Source: Fasciola hepatica
Taxonomy: Eukaryota > Platyhelminthes > Trematoda > Plagiorchiida > Fasciolidae
DNA: 64,000 nt
Assembly (NCBI GenBank): GCA_948099385.1
Contig: CANUEZ040000014.1
Span: 2,294,001-2,358,000, forward strand
Direction of reading: 5' to 3'
Below the pieces are notes generated by a model. It made no database searches. It saw only the letters and a program-made list of their open reading frames with translations, and was not told where the DNA came from. Of the stretch, positions 1 through 9,243 are shown piece after piece (the first letter of the stretch is position 1; every line of letters begins with the position of its first letter). The position numbers were made by a program, and so were the translations under genes.

Positions 1-24
1 CGCATTGCTCAAACGTTCGTAACA
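1..24 (+). repeat. 3' end of the outer element's 5' LTR
   Basis: These 24 bases match the last 24 bases of the 3' LTR at 13059-13082 and end in the TAACA terminus. The rest of the LTR is upstream of the window. Confidence 0.9.
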
Positions 25-42
25 ATACTCAATAGATCTATT

Positions 43-60
43 TGGAACGAGGAAAATTCA
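43..60 (+). promoter_or_regulatory. Candidate primer-binding site, outer element
   Basis: A TGGAAC motif, the complement of a tRNA 3' end of the form GTTCCA, begins 18 nt after the LTR. The same motif sits 18 nt after the LTR in the inner element and in the copies at 31.4 kb and 60.3 kb. In the 34-38 kb element it sits 9 nt away. Conservation supports a priming role, but the tRNA was not identified and an 18-nt offset is unusual. Confidence 0.4.
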
Positions 61-66
61 CGCAAA

Positions 67-2523
67 ATGCCAAGGAAAGGATCAAAGGCAGTCGAATTCG
101 GACAGGAAGTAATACGGCAAGTCTCTGGGGAGGTTTTGGGTACTTATGATTCTTTAGTTAACGCTAGATCGCCTAGTCCTGTCAGTGCTAGCTCATGTGT
201 TATTGAAAGCAATATTGATCGTAAGGACGTTGATTTATATAAGCTGAGAATAATAGAACTAGAGCAACAGTTACTTTCGGCTAGACTACAGGCGCATGAA
301 GCAGAGAAGTGTACACAGAAACAGCGAGAGTATAGGACCAGTGACTTCGACACTTCCGATAGGTTAGAGTGCAATAAGGTAGGGAACCCCACGCAGGTCG
401 CCGACTACAAACCACCATCGATCGATCTGCCTAGAGTGGAGTTAACGGTTTTCGACGGGCGAGCTGAGCAATATTGCAAGTTTGTCAAACAGTTCGAGAC
501 GTTCGTTGAAAACAAGGTAACCGACCCTGGGCAAAGGCTTCTTTACCTTACTCACTACTGCCGAGGCCGAGCGCGAGAAGCTATCGACGGATGCACCATG
601 CTCGATCCAGAACAAGGCTACACTAGGGCAAGAAAGATTCTGAGGGACTTGTTTGGCCAACCTTTCAAAGTAGCCCGTAACCTAATAGAGGGCGTGATGG
701 CAGAGGCAAAGAAAACCAAGGGCGACGTCTACACCATGGCCGACCTGGTGATCAAGATGCAGAACTGTTCAATAGCCCTCGACCATTTAGGTTACAGAGC
801 TGATCTAGACGCCATGCACACTTTGGAAGGCATAGTCCGTCACCTCTCTCCCGAACTACAGGGTCGGTGGGCGGAAGAAGCTGAACGGATAAGCCGAGGC
901 GACAGAGAAGCCAACTTCGAAGACCTGACTGAATACTTAGACAGGCAAACGAAGATAGCTGACAGCAGATTCGGCCGACTCATCCGGGACAGCAACCGAG
1001 CAAACAAGCCCGGTACTAGCCAAGTCCAAACCCCTGTACGGGAACATCCAAAGTACCAGCCTTGGACCAACACACACGTCATTTCACGAGATGCTACGGC
1101 GAAACCAAATTGCAGATCCTGTGGTACTAGCCATGGCCTACCAGAATGCCCCAAGTTCGGCAATGCCACAATAGACGAACGGTGGGGAATGGCGAGGATG
1201 GCAGGAGCATGTTTCATCTGTCTCAACACCACGCACCGGGCAGCAGCCTGTAGAACAAGGAATCGATGTGGTTACGAGGGCTGCACGGGCAGACACCATC
1301 GGCTGCTGCATCAGGCGAGAATAACCATATCCGAGGCGAGTGCCAAGCCCAGCGTGATCTGTTCAACTTCACAATCTGCCAGTAAACCGGTACGTTTAGG
1401 CGTAGTGGCCGTGGGAGTAGTGACTCCGACTGGGATAGTCAAGGCGTTGGCTTTCGTTGATAGTGGATCCGACACCACTTTAGTGAAAGAGCGGTTTGCC
1501 GACAAACACCAACTGGCTAAAGGTGCGACGTCGTTAGCAGTGAGCACGGTGGGCGGAACACAGGTAATGACTGCCGGTAGATTAAGGCTGCAACTCATCT
1601 CTCTAGACACTAACGAGGAAATTGAACCAACGGAGGCATTCACGTTAGCGGATCTTCCCATGCGAGCACCAAGGTCGGTGAACGCAATCTTGACTCGATG
1701 GCCCCACCTGCAGGATGTAACCGTCGTAGACTGGGAAGATGATGAGGTGGATCTCCTCATCGGATGCGACGTGCCAGAGGCGCATTGGGTGCTTGACCAA
1801 AGAGTGGGCGACCGCCAGGCACCTTATGCCGTACGCACGGCTCTGGGATGGATGTTATACGGTCCAGTAGGGGTACGCGGTTCCGTGAATTACTTATCCG
1901 CCGAAACGGACCGCATAGAGTATCATCTGCAACGGCTTTATGAAAAGGAGTTTCATGACATTGGAGACGAAAGACCGACGTTGTCTCAAGAGGATCACTT
2001 CGCTCTACAAACGGTGCGGCAAGGCTCTAGAGGCCTCAAAAAACAGTTCGAGGTTCCCCTCCCATGGCGCACACCGGTCGACCCGTGGACTGACAACAGA
2101 AATTATGTTCTCCAACGATTACTACGACTAAAAGAACGCTTCATTCGAGACCAGAATCTGTGGGAACGATACGCGGATTTGATGAAGCGAAACGAGGACC
2201 TCGGTTACGTTGAAAGGGTGCCTGTTAACACCGACAGCAAAAGGGGTATCTGGTATCTGCCTCACCATCCGGTTATCAACCCCAAAAAACCCAATAAACT
2301 GCGCGTGGTTTTCGACTGTGCGGCCAAGTTCCAGGGCAAGTCGTTAAACGAGCGCCTACTACAGGGGCCTGACTGGACCACACCACTGATCGATGTTCTG
2401 TGCCGTTTCAGAGTGGGTAAAGTGGCTTTGTCTGCCGACATTAGGGAAATGTTCCATCAGGTGAAGATTCCGGTAGGAGAACGAGATGCTTTGCGTTTCC
2501 TGTGGTGGGAAGGGAGCGACCGG
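67..2523 (+). pseudogene. gag-pol: BEL/Pao gag-protease-RT, 5' half, disrupted by insertion
   Basis: The frame starts at ATG 67 (MPRKGS) and covers residues 1-819 of a 1731-residue polyprotein. A DUF1759-like gag region spans about 124-300. Two Cys/His-rich zinc-knuckle segments lie at about 349-361 and 382-415. A retroviral-type aspartic protease carries DSG at 465-467, and LLIGCD near 564 marks its end. The reverse transcriptase begins near 728 with the first catalytic aspartate at about 791 (SADIRE). The insertion falls just after the FLWWEGSDR segment. Translation would run nine codons into the inserted LTR and stop at 2548-2550, giving a truncated Gag-protease-partial RT product of 827 residues. 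Confidence 0.93.
2519..2523. repeat. 5-bp target site duplication ACCGG (left)
   Basis: ACCGG directly precedes the TGTTAC terminus of the inner LTR and recurs at 9239-9243. The uninterrupted RT sequence in the inner element has ACCGG once at the matching position (6361-6365). Five base pairs is the usual duplication size for BEL/Pao. Confidence 0.97.
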
Positions 2524-2902
2524 TGTTACGAACGTTTGAGCAATGCGTAGCCAAATTCGCAACGGATCCCGAAATCAGAAGGCGATTATCCGTGATAATT
2601 CTACGATACTAGATTATTAAAATAAACAATGACATAAACAATATACAAACCTCAATAATACGATCACAAAGACTCAACAACGAGAAACCGAATAGCAGCG
2701 TGTGAGCAGACAGCACGTGCGTCACGCAGGTCCTGAGCAAGGATGTGCCAAAATAGCGCTCTGGGCGCGAACAAACAACAATTGGTCCAGAAAAACAACC
2801 AGTTCGTAAAGACAAGTCAATAGTGTATGGAAATGAGTGATGTTGGGAAAAAACACTGAATCGCGAGGGAAAAAGGGGGATTTTCCACGACCGGCTGTTA
2901 CA
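2524..2902 (-). repeat. 3' LTR of the inner BEL element
   Basis: 379 bp, starting TGTTACGAAC and ending GCTGTTACA on the + strand. By eye it differs from the partner at 8860-9238 only in the stretches near 2617 and 2633. Confidence 0.95.
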
Positions 2903-3621
2903 CCGCCCACCAAAATCCTCCTGGATCCTTAGCAAAGTCAAAGGTTCGGTATAAAGGTACTGATTCTTCCTACCTGCCTAGGCCCTGCTGTCAGTGCGCG
3001 CGTCTAATGCTCGTCGTCGACGTTCTACTACTGGTCGCACCTAACCCATTGGCTACATAGACGTGAGGCTAGTCTACATCTTCCACAGGACCAAATGACC
3101 GATGGCGGGCGTGAATGGTCACATAGACGTTGTCCTCGTAAGGGGCCGTCCGGTCCTGGATGTACGCGCTTGAGTGTGTGTGTGTGTGTGCGTGCGTGTG
3201 TGTGCGTGCGTGTGCGTGTGTGCCGGGGTTACAATGAAATCACAGTTATGACTACACATCAAAGGAGGACTTTCTGCAATGTCAACAAAAGACCGCGTGG
3301 CAAGAAAACGAGTAAATGTAGCATGCATGTGTGACCTGAGCTCCACTACTTCCACATGTGCAAGGGGCATTCGGTAGCGTCAACAAAAGGCGAACAAAGA
3401 ACACTGTCACATGTATGATGGGTTTACGGGATGTAGAGTGCGTCGTGCATGCGCGTATGTATCGGGATGTATAATGGAATCGCACTCATCACCACATATC
3501 GGAAAGAACCTTCTGTAATGTCAACGAAGGGACCGCGAGCACCTTAACGTGTTTGACGGAGATTGTGTGGTATATATGGTGTTTCTTTATCCACCTCGAT
3601 TACTGGTGTGAAAAAGGTTTA
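2903..3621 (-). other. 3' noncoding region of the inner element, with degenerate repeats
   Basis: About 720 bp lie between the gag-pol stop and the 3' LTR. No coding signal is visible. Diverged copies of a motif ending GTCAACAAA or GTCAACGAA occur near 3258, 3353 and 3494, spaced 95-141 bp apart. A GT/GCGT microsatellite lies at 3172-3222. The same region recurs in the outer element at 11983-12701 and, with about four motif copies, in the older element at 21482-22397. Confidence 0.7.
3172..3222. repeat. (GT)n/(GCGT)n microsatellite
   Basis: An alternating GT tract with interspersed GCGT. Its reverse complement is at 12382-12432 in the outer element, at the equivalent position. Confidence 0.9.
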
Positions 3622-6600
3622 CTAGGCCACAGGGTTATCAGCTCCTCCGTCTTCGCTCTCGAGTAGGTTAATACTGCGTATGTCACGAATGAGCACTCCG
3701 TTAGCTGTCTTCACCTTCACCGTTCTTATCATTTCGTCGGTGCTTTTGATGGTTTCCGTAACTACTCCCAAACACCAAGCGCTGAAATGTGCGCGTTCGT
3801 CGGCGATCATAACCACGTCCCCAACTTTGAATGGTCTTGTTTTGGCCATCCACTTCTGTCGAGTCTGCAAAGCCGGTAGGTACTCCCGTAGCCATCGCCT
3901 CCAGAAGACCTTGGCCAGATAGTTCGCTTGCTTCCACCCATGGAGGTAGCTCCCACGAAGGTTTACCGGCCCTTGGAAACCCTCGTTCGACCTTAGCGTC
4001 AATAAGTCGTTTGGGGTGAGCGCCAGGTGGGTGGGGTCGCCGTTCAATACTGGAACCAGGGGGCGGTTGTTCAGGATTCGCTCCACCTCAGTCATGACGG
4101 TGTTCAGGGTCTCGTCGTCGGGCGGCTGCTGCTCCATGATTGACAGCAATATCCGTCTGGCGGACCGGATCATGCGTTCCCATATGCCGCCTCGGTGACT
4201 GGCCTGTGGGGGGTTGAAATGCCAGCGTATGCCGTAGGCCACGGTTCGATTCTGCAGTTCGTCCCTGTTTATGTTCTTGTGCCAACGCTGCAATTCCCGT
4301 TGAGCGCCCACAAAGTTCGATCCATTATCTGAGTATATGTCTGCCGGTACGCCTCTTCGGTTGATAAATCTTTGCAAGGCCCGTAGAAACGAATCGGTCG
4401 TCATCGAATGTGCGACTTCTAGGTGCACCGCACGTGATTTCATGCACGTCATGATACATCCGTATCGCTTTTCTAATCTTTTCCCGCACTTGATCCACAA
4501 GGGCCCGAAATAGTCCAACCCGGTGTCACTGAACGGCCACCAGCCCGTAGTTACCCTGCATTCTGGTAGCGGGGCCATGAGTTGTTTGCCTGCTGTGGCA
4601 TTGCGTCTCCTGCATTGCACACACCGTCGGATCACGCGTTTTACAGTCTCTCGTCCTCTCAACAACCAAAGACGCTTTCGGATGACGCTCGTCACGTGAC
4701 TTTCCCCGGCATGTCCCTCTACGGCGTGGACGTGTTGAATCATTAGCTCTACTACGGGTTGTCTCGCAGGCAGCAGTATAGGATACTTTGTGTCGAAGTT
4801 CAGGTGGGCGTTGGTCAGCCTACCATCCACCCGCAGCAGTCCGTTGATGATTTTGGGGTTTAAACGCTTCAGCTCGCCTCTTGGAGATGGCATGTCTTCA
4901 TTGGTCAGCCCCACTTCTTCCGCCCTCTTGAGTTCTCGGGCGAAAGCCTCGCGTTGTATCATTTGGAAAATATCGTGCTCTGCCGCTTGTAGCTCATCGG
5001 GACCTATCGGGCCGACCGGTATCCGACCTAAGGGCCGTAGCCCTTTCATGACTAGTAAACTTATCTTGAACCTGGTTAACCAAACTAGCGAACGAAGCGT
5101 CTTCATCCAGGAAGAAAACCTGACCAGTCGCGGTAAAATGGGCGACGCTTTGACGACGTTGGTTGCTATCACTACGCCTTTGATCTCCAGTTCCAATTCC
5201 GTAGGGGGTTTTAATTCGAACACGGGCCAGTCCTGTTTGGGCAGTTGCAGGAAGTTCGGCCCTCTCGTCCACGTGTCCAGTTGCCTGAAGTTGTTCGTAC
5301 CTCGAGAGCACAGGTCGGCCGGGTTATCGCCAGACCTGACATGACTCCACTGGTGCGTGGCCGATTCATCGTGGATAATCGTGAGCCGGTTAGCAACGAA
5401 AGTACTAAACCGGCTCCGTACGTTGTTAATGTAGTAAAGTACTATCGTTGAATCCGTCCAGAAGCTCACCGACCAAATGTAGAGATCGAAACATCTCTTC
5501 ACAGCTTGCACCACCCTGACTGCCAACACGGCTGCGCTGAGTTCGAGGCGTGGGATTGAGACCGACTTCAGTGGAGCAACGCGGGCTTTGGCGAACAGGA
5601 TCCTCGTGGTATATTGTCCATCTCCTGCGCACCATCGTCCGTACACCACAGCTCCATAACCGACTTCGGATGCATCGGAAAAGGCATGTAGTTCTCCAGT
5701 CCGTGTCGTATGGCCAGGGGTCAAACATCGTGGTATTCTTATGTCCCCTAATTTCTTCAAGGTGTTCAAAAATTCCTCCCAGTCCAGCCGGTCCCCTCGG
5801 TCCAGTGACTGGTCCCAATCAACTTTCTTACGGCACAGCCGCTGCAGCAAGATCTTTCCGGGTAGCAGCCATGGTGAGACGAAACCGAGCGGGTCGAACA
5901 AACTTGAGACGGCAGATAGTATGCCACGACGGGTTATTGGCAGCTTGGGAACGTTCAGTTCGAAAACAAAATCGTCCGTTTCCGCGTCCCATTGTATCCC
6001 TAAAGTGCGCTCGATAGGAAGTGGGGAGCCGTCCAAATCTCTTACCCTTTCGACCTTTTCGTGATACGGGATGACCTTCAGCACTTCCGAAGCGTTCGAC
6101 ATCCATTTAGTTAGATGGAAGCCACCCTCTTCCAGCAATCTCGTCAGACCCCTGAACTGCTCTAGAGCTGATTCCACATCATCGAATGACCCAAGGTAGT
6201 CGTCGACGTAGAAGTTCCTGCTGACGCTTTCTACCACCGTCCGATGTACCAGATCGCCATGTTTGTTCGCTGATTCTCGGAGGGCGTAGTTGGCACAAAA
6301 TGGTGACGATATGGCTCCGAAGGGGTGGACGGTCATTCTATAATTCACCACTGCGTTGTCCCGGTCGCTCCCTTCCCACCACAGGAAACGCAAAGCATCT
6401 CGTTCTCCTACCGGAATCTTCACCTGATGGAACATTTCCCTAATGTCGGCAGACAAAGCCACTTTACCCACTCTGAAACGGCACAGAACATCGATCAGTG
6501 GTGTGGTCCAGTCAGGCCCCTGTAGTAGGCGATCGTTTAACGACTTGCCCTGGAACTTGGCTGCACAGTCGAAAACCACGCGCAGTTTATTGGGTTTTTT

Positions 6601-8817
6601 GGGGTTGATAACCGGATGGTGAGGCAGATACCAGATACCCCTTTTGCTGTCGGTGTTAACAGGCACCCTTTCAACGTAACCGAGGTCCTCGTTTCGCTTC
6701 ATCAAATCCGCGTATCGTTCCCACAGATTCTGGTCTCGAATGAAGCGTTCTTTTAGTCGTAGTAATCGTTGGAGAACATAATTTCTGTTGTCAGTCCACG
6801 GGTCGACCGGTGTGCGCCATGGGAGGGGAACCTCGAACTGTTTTTTGAGGCCTCTAGAGCCTTGCCGCACCGTTTGTAGAGCGAAGTGATCCTCTTGAGA
6901 CAACGTCGGTCTTTCGTCTCCAATGTCATGAAACTCCTTTTCATAAAGCCGTTGCAGATGATACTCTATGCGGTCCGTTTCGGCGGATAAGTAATTCACG
7001 GAACCGCGTACCCCTACTGGACCGTATAACATCCATCCCAGAGCCGTGCGTACGGCATAAGGTGCCTGGCGGTCGCCCACTCTTTGGTCAAGCACCCAAT
7101 GCGCCTCTGGCACGTCGCATCCGATGAGGAGATCCACCTCATCATCTTCCCAGTCTACGACGGTTACATCCTGCAGGTGGGGCCATCGAGTCAAGATTGC
7201 GTTCACCGACCTTGGTGCTCGCATGGGAAGATCCGCTAACGTGAATGCCTCCGTTGGTTCAATTTCCTCGTTAGTGTCTAGAGAGATGAGTTGCAGCCTT
7301 AATCTACCGGCAGTCATTACCTGTGTTCCGCCCACCGTGCTCACTGCTAACGACGTCGCACCTTTAGCCAGTTGGTGTTTGTCGGCAAACCGCTCTTTCA
7401 CTAAAGTGGTGTCGGATCCACTATCAACGAAAGCCAACGCCTTGACTATCCCAGTCGGAGTCACTACTCCCACGGCCACTACGCCTAAACGCACCGGTTT
7501 ACTGGCAGATTGTGAAGTTGAACAGATCACGCTGGGCTTGGCACTCGCCTCGGATATGGTTATTCTCGCCTGATGCAGCAGCCGATGGTGTCTGCCCGTG
7601 CAGCCCTCGTAACCACATCGATTCCTTGTTCTACAGGCTGCTGCCCGGTGCGTGGTGTTGAGACAGATGAAACATGCTCCTGCCATCCTCGCCATTCCCC
7701 ACCGTTCGTCTATTGTGGCATTGCCGAACTTGGGGCATTCTGGTAGGCCATGGCTAGTACCACAGGATCTGCAATTTGGTTTCGCCGTAGCATCTCGTGA
7801 AATGACGTGTGTGTTGGTCCAAGGCTGGTACTTTGGATGTTCCCGTACAGGGGTTTGGACTTGGCTAGTACCGGGCTTGTTTGCTCGGTTGCTGTCCCGG
7901 ATGAGTCGGCCGAATCTGCTGTCAGCTATCTTCGTTTGCCTGTCTAAGTATTCAGTCAGGTCTTCGAAGTTGGCTTCTCTGTCGCCTCGGCTTATCCGTT
8001 CAGCTTCTTCCGCCCACCGACCCTGTAGTTCGGGAGAGAGGTGACGGACTATGCCTTCCAAAGTGTGCATGGCGTCTAGATCAGCTCTGTAACCTAAATG
8101 GTCGAGGGCTATTGAACAGTTCTGCATCTTGATCACCAGGTCGGCCATGGTGTAGACGTCGCCCTTGGTTTTCTTTGCCTCTGCCATCACGCCCTCTATT
8201 AGGTTACGGGCTACTTTGAAAGGTTGGCCAAACAAGTCCCTCAGAATCTTTCTTGCCCTTGTGTAGCCTTGTTCTGGATCGAGCATGGTGCATCCGTCGA
8301 TAGCTTCTCGCGCTCGGCCTCGGCAGTAGTGAGTAAGGTAAAGAAGCCTTTGCCCAGGGTCGGTCACCTTGTTTTCGACGAACGTCTCGAACTGTTTGAC
8401 AAACTTGCAATATTGCTCAGCTCGCCCGTCGAAAACCGTTAACTCCACTCTAGGCAGATCGATCGATGGTGGTTTGTAGTCGGCGACCTGCGTGGGGTTC
8501 CCTACCTTATTGCACTCTAACCTATCGGAAGTGTCGAAGTCACTGGTCCTATACTCTCGCTGTTTCTGTGTACACTTCTCTGCTTCATGCGCCTGTAGTC
8601 TAGCCGAAAGTAACTGTTGCTCTAGTTCTATTATTCTCAGCTTATATAAATCAACGTCCTTACGATCAATATTGCTTTCAATAACACATGAGCTAGCACT
8701 GACAGGACTAGGCGATCTAGCGTTAACTAAAGAATCATAAGTACCCAAAACCTCCCCAGAGACTTGCCGTATTACTTCCTGTCCGAATTCGACTGCCTTT
8801 GATCCTTTCCTTGGCAT
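3622..8817 (-). CDS. gag-pol: BEL/Pao Gag-Pol polyprotein, intact
   Basis: 1731 residues from ATG at 8817 (MPRKGS). An apparent extension to 8898 starts with TTG inside the LTR, so I did not use it. Order of domains: DUF1759-like gag (about 124-300); zinc-knuckle Cys/His clusters (349-361, 382-415); aspartic protease with DSG at 465-467; reverse transcriptase with SADIRE near 791 and YVDD at 870-873; RNase H with FSDAS near 1048, a glutamate in RLELSA near 1092 and FWTD near 1122; integrase with an H2C2 zinc region at about 1362-1402 and DDE residues near 1435 (LDYFGP), 1497 (SDNGSN) and 1547 (GIWE); then a DUF5641-like tail from about 1660 (FKVGDVVMI). Every catalytic motif is present. The product should form virus-like particles, copy RNA into DNA and integrate it. 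No envelope gene is seen. Confidence 0.95.
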   Translation of the reverse strand: MPRKGSKAVEFGQEVIRQVSGEVLGTYDSLVNARSPSPVSASSCVIESNIDRKDVDLYKLRIIELEQQLLSARLQAHEAEKCTQKQREYRTSDFDTSDRLECNKVGNPTQVADYKPPSIDLPRVELTVFDGRAEQYCKFVKQFETFVENKVTDPGQRLLYLTHYCRGRAREAIDGCTMLDPEQGYTRARKILRDLFGQPFKVARNLIEGVMAEAKKTKGDVYTMADLVIKMQNCSIALDHLGYRADLDAMHTLEGIVRHLSPELQGRWAEEAERISRGDREANFEDLTEYLDRQTKIADSRFGRLIRDSNRANKPGTSQVQTPVREHPKYQPWTNTHVISRDATAKPNCRSCGTSHGLPECPKFGNATIDERWGMARMAGACFICLNTTHRAAACRTRNRCGYEGCTGRHHRLLHQARITISEASAKPSVICSTSQSASKPVRLGVVAVGVVTPTGIVKALAFVDSGSDTTLVKERFADKHQLAKGATSLAVSTVGGTQVMTAGRLRLQLISLDTNEEIEPTEAFTLADLPMRAPRSVNAILTRWPHLQDVTVVDWEDDEVDLLIGCDVPEAHWVLDQRVGDRQAPYAVRTALGWMLYGPVGVRGSVNYLSAETDRIEYHLQRLYEKEFHDIGDERPTLSQEDHFALQTVRQGSRGLKKQFEVPLPWRTPVDPWTDNRNYVLQRLLRLKERFIRDQNLWERYADLMKRNEDLGYVERVPVNTDSKRGIWYLPHHPVINPKKPNKLRVVFDCAAKFQGKSLNDRLLQGPDWTTPLIDVLCRFRVGKVALSADIREMFHQVKIPVGERDALRFLWWEGSDRDNAVVNYRMTVHPFGAISSPFCANYALRESANKHGDLVHRTVVESVSRNFYVDDYLGSFDDVESALEQFRGLTRLLEEGGFHLTKWMSNASEVLKVIPYHEKVERVRDLDGSPLPIERTLGIQWDAETDDFVFELNVPKLPITRRGILSAVSSLFDPLGFVSPWLLPGKILLQRLCRKKVDWDQSLDRGDRLDWEEFLNTLKKLGDIRIPRCLTPGHTTRTGELHAFSDASEVGYGAVVYGRWCAGDGQYTTRILFAKARVAPLKSVSIPRLELSAAVLAVRVVQAVKRCFDLYIWSVSFWTDSTIVLYYINNVRSRFSTFVANRLTIIHDESATHQWSHVRSGDNPADLCSRGTNNFRQLDTWTRGPNFLQLPKQDWPVFELKPPTELELEIKGVVIATNVVKASPILPRLVRFSSWMKTLRSLVWLTRFKISLLVMKGLRPLGRIPVGPIGPDELQAAEHDIFQMIQREAFARELKRAEEVGLTNEDMPSPRGELKRLNPKIINGLLRVDGRLTNAHLNFDTKYPILLPARQPVVELMIQHVHAVEGHAGESHVTSVIRKRLWLLRGRETVKRVIRRCVQCRRRNATAGKQLMAPLPECRVTTGWWPFSDTGLDYFGPLWIKCGKRLEKRYGCIMTCMKSRAVHLEVAHSMTTDSFLRALQRFINRRGVPADIYSDNGSNFVGAQRELQRWHKNINRDELQNRTVAYGIRWHFNPPQASHRGGIWERMIRSARRILLSIMEQQPPDDETLNTVMTEVERILNNRPLVPVLNGDPTHLALTPNDLLTLRSNEGFQGPVNLRGSYLHGWKQANYLAKVFWRRWLREYLPALQTRQKWMAKTRPFKVGDVVMIADERAHFSAWCLGVVTETIKSTDEMIRTVKVKTANGVLIRDIRSINLLESEDGGADNPVA

Positions 8818-8823
8818 TTTGCG

Positions 8824-8841
8824 TGAATTTTCCTCGTTCCA
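8824..8841 (-). promoter_or_regulatory. Candidate primer-binding site, inner element
   Basis: The TGGAAC motif, read on the - strand, begins 18 nt inside the 5' LTR boundary at 8860, the same offset as in the outer copy. Confidence 0.4.
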
Positions 8842-8859
8842 AATAGATCTATTGAGTAT

Positions 8860-9238
8860 TGTTACGAACGTTTGAGCAATGCGTAGCCAAATTCGCAACG
8901 GATCCCGAAATCAGAAGGCGATTATCCGTGATAATTCTACGATACTAGATTAATAAAATAAACAATGACGTAAACAATATACAAACCTCAATAATACGAT
9001 CACAAAGACTCAACAACGAGAAACCGAATAGCAGCGTGTGAGCAGACAGCACGTGCGTCACGCAGGTCCTGAGCAAGGATGTGCCAAAATAGCGCTCTGG
9101 GCGCGAACAAACAACAATTGGTCCAGAAAAACAACCAGTTCGTAAAGACAAGTCAATAGTGTATGGAAATGAGTGATGTTGGGAAAAAACACTGAATCGC
9201 GAGGGAAAAAGGGGGATTTTCCACGACCGGCTGTTACA
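8860..9238 (-). repeat. 5' LTR of the inner BEL element
   Basis: 379 bp with TG...CA termini, nearly identical to 2524-2902. It should contain the promoter and transcription start, but I see no clear TATA box. Confidence 0.95.
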
Positions 9239-9243
9239 ACCGG
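9239..9243. repeat. 5-bp target site duplication ACCGG (right)
   Basis: Perfect copy of 2519-2523, directly following the LTR terminus GTTACA. Confidence 0.97.

Larger units (their letters stand above)
2524..9238 (-). mobile_element. Complete, apparently intact BEL/Pao retrotransposon (nested)
   Basis: The element is 6715 bp on the - strand. It has 379-bp LTRs at both ends (TG...CA), an ACCGG target duplication, one uninterrupted gag-pol frame of 1731 codons, and a 3' noncoding region ending in a purine-rich stretch (GGTGGGCGG in element orientation) next to the 3' LTR. The LTRs differ at two positions by eye, so the insertion is recent. It landed inside a near-identical sister copy in the opposite orientation. 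All catalytic motifs are present, so it is a plausible autonomous element. Confidence 0.96.

Noticed and set aside
3095..3370. Cys/Val- and His/Thr-rich small proteins
   Set aside because: Both are six-frame readings of the GT/GCGT microsatellite and flank.
8818..8898. Upstream extension of the intact gag-pol frame into the LTR
   Set aside because: The first codon of the extension is TTG, not ATG. The frame is open by chance through the leader. The ATG at 8817 has counterparts in all BEL copies.
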